Assembly (NCBI GenBank): GCA_031280705.1
Contig: JAITGJ010000207.1
Coordinates: 1 to 5,973 of the forward strand
Source of the DNA: Spirochaetaceae bacterium
Lineage (GTDB): Bacteria; Spirochaetota; Spirochaetia; Treponematales; Breznakiellaceae
Reading direction: 5' to 3'
Length of the DNA: 5,973 nt
Below are positions 5,950 through 5,973 of this stretch, in pieces. The notes under the pieces are model-generated. The model worked only from the letters and a program-made list of their open reading frames with translations, ran no database searches and had not been told where the DNA came from. A program made the translations under genes and the position numbers. Numbering within the stretch: position 1 is the first letter of the stretch; each line of letters opens with the position of its first letter.

Positions 5950-5973
5950 GGACTTGTGAAATAACCAACCGGG

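Larger units (their letters stand above)
5653..5973. other. Structured region downstream of fusA2 without a large gene
   Basis: The 321 bases between the EF-G2 stop and the window edge contain no large reading frame with recognisable content. They hold, from left to right, a REP-like palindrome, a possible plus-strand terminator, a 42-codon minus-strand ORF, a tandem 17-bp repeat and a minus-strand terminator-like hairpin, each listed separately. The mix resembles an intergenic repeat-rich junction between two transcription units pointing at each other. Confidence 0.6.

Noticed and set aside
5856..5972. A minus-strand frame open from the right edge to a TAA at 5856-5858
   Set aside because: It runs through the hairpin and both 17-bp repeats; such structure is better explained as non-coding, though a 3' gene end cannot be excluded without more sequence.

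Overview
The window reads as chromosomal DNA of a GC-rich spirochaete, most likely a Treponema-like lineage. The best evidence is the 680-residue elongation factor G. As I remember the families, it resembles the second EF-G of Treponema and the recycling-type EF-G2 of Borrelia more than an ordinary translocase. The YmdB-like protein also carries a motif set (AEITGKAG, ADGATGGNG, GECCFYKKD) that I associate with treponemes. The genus is inferred, not proven. Nothing in the coding part looks like recent transfer or a phage.

Layout. A leftward (minus-strand) block runs from about 1833 to 24 with three tightly packed genes: a five-repeat TPR protein, a YmdB/TIGR00282-family metallophosphoesterase-like protein, and a small RseC/MucC-family membrane protein. 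Spacings are short or overlapping (a 35-base gap, then a GTGA overlap), so this is very probably one operon continuing off the left edge. Bases 1834-2017 are an AT-richer divergent intergenic region. To the right, two plus-strand genes follow: a roughly 500-residue cytosolic protein with a class III nucleotide-cyclase homology domain, then EF-G2. The EF-G2 start is preceded by an open stretch that could be an N-terminal extension or a 26-codon upstream reading frame.

After EF-G2 stops at 5652, the last 321 bases hold no large gene but are rich in structure. In order there is a REP-like palindrome, a possible rightward terminator, a 42-codon minus-strand ORF of unknown function, a tandem 17-bp repeat whose units are themselves palindromic, and a long hairpin followed by T6 on the minus strand that looks like a leftward intrinsic terminator.

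How the genes fit together. The two right-hand genes may be cotranscribed, but no functional link between a cyclase and a ribosome-recycling factor is evident. The divergent neighbours comprise a nucleotide-cyclase-like protein and a relative of a cyclic-nucleotide phosphodiesterase, which invites a signalling hypothesis. However, most metal and catalytic positions in the YmdB-like protein are substituted, so this is weak. The most notable signals are that altered YmdB active site, the loss of the usual tip histidine in EF-G2 domain IV, the intact catalytic residues in the cyclase-like protein, and the unexplained repeats near the right edge.
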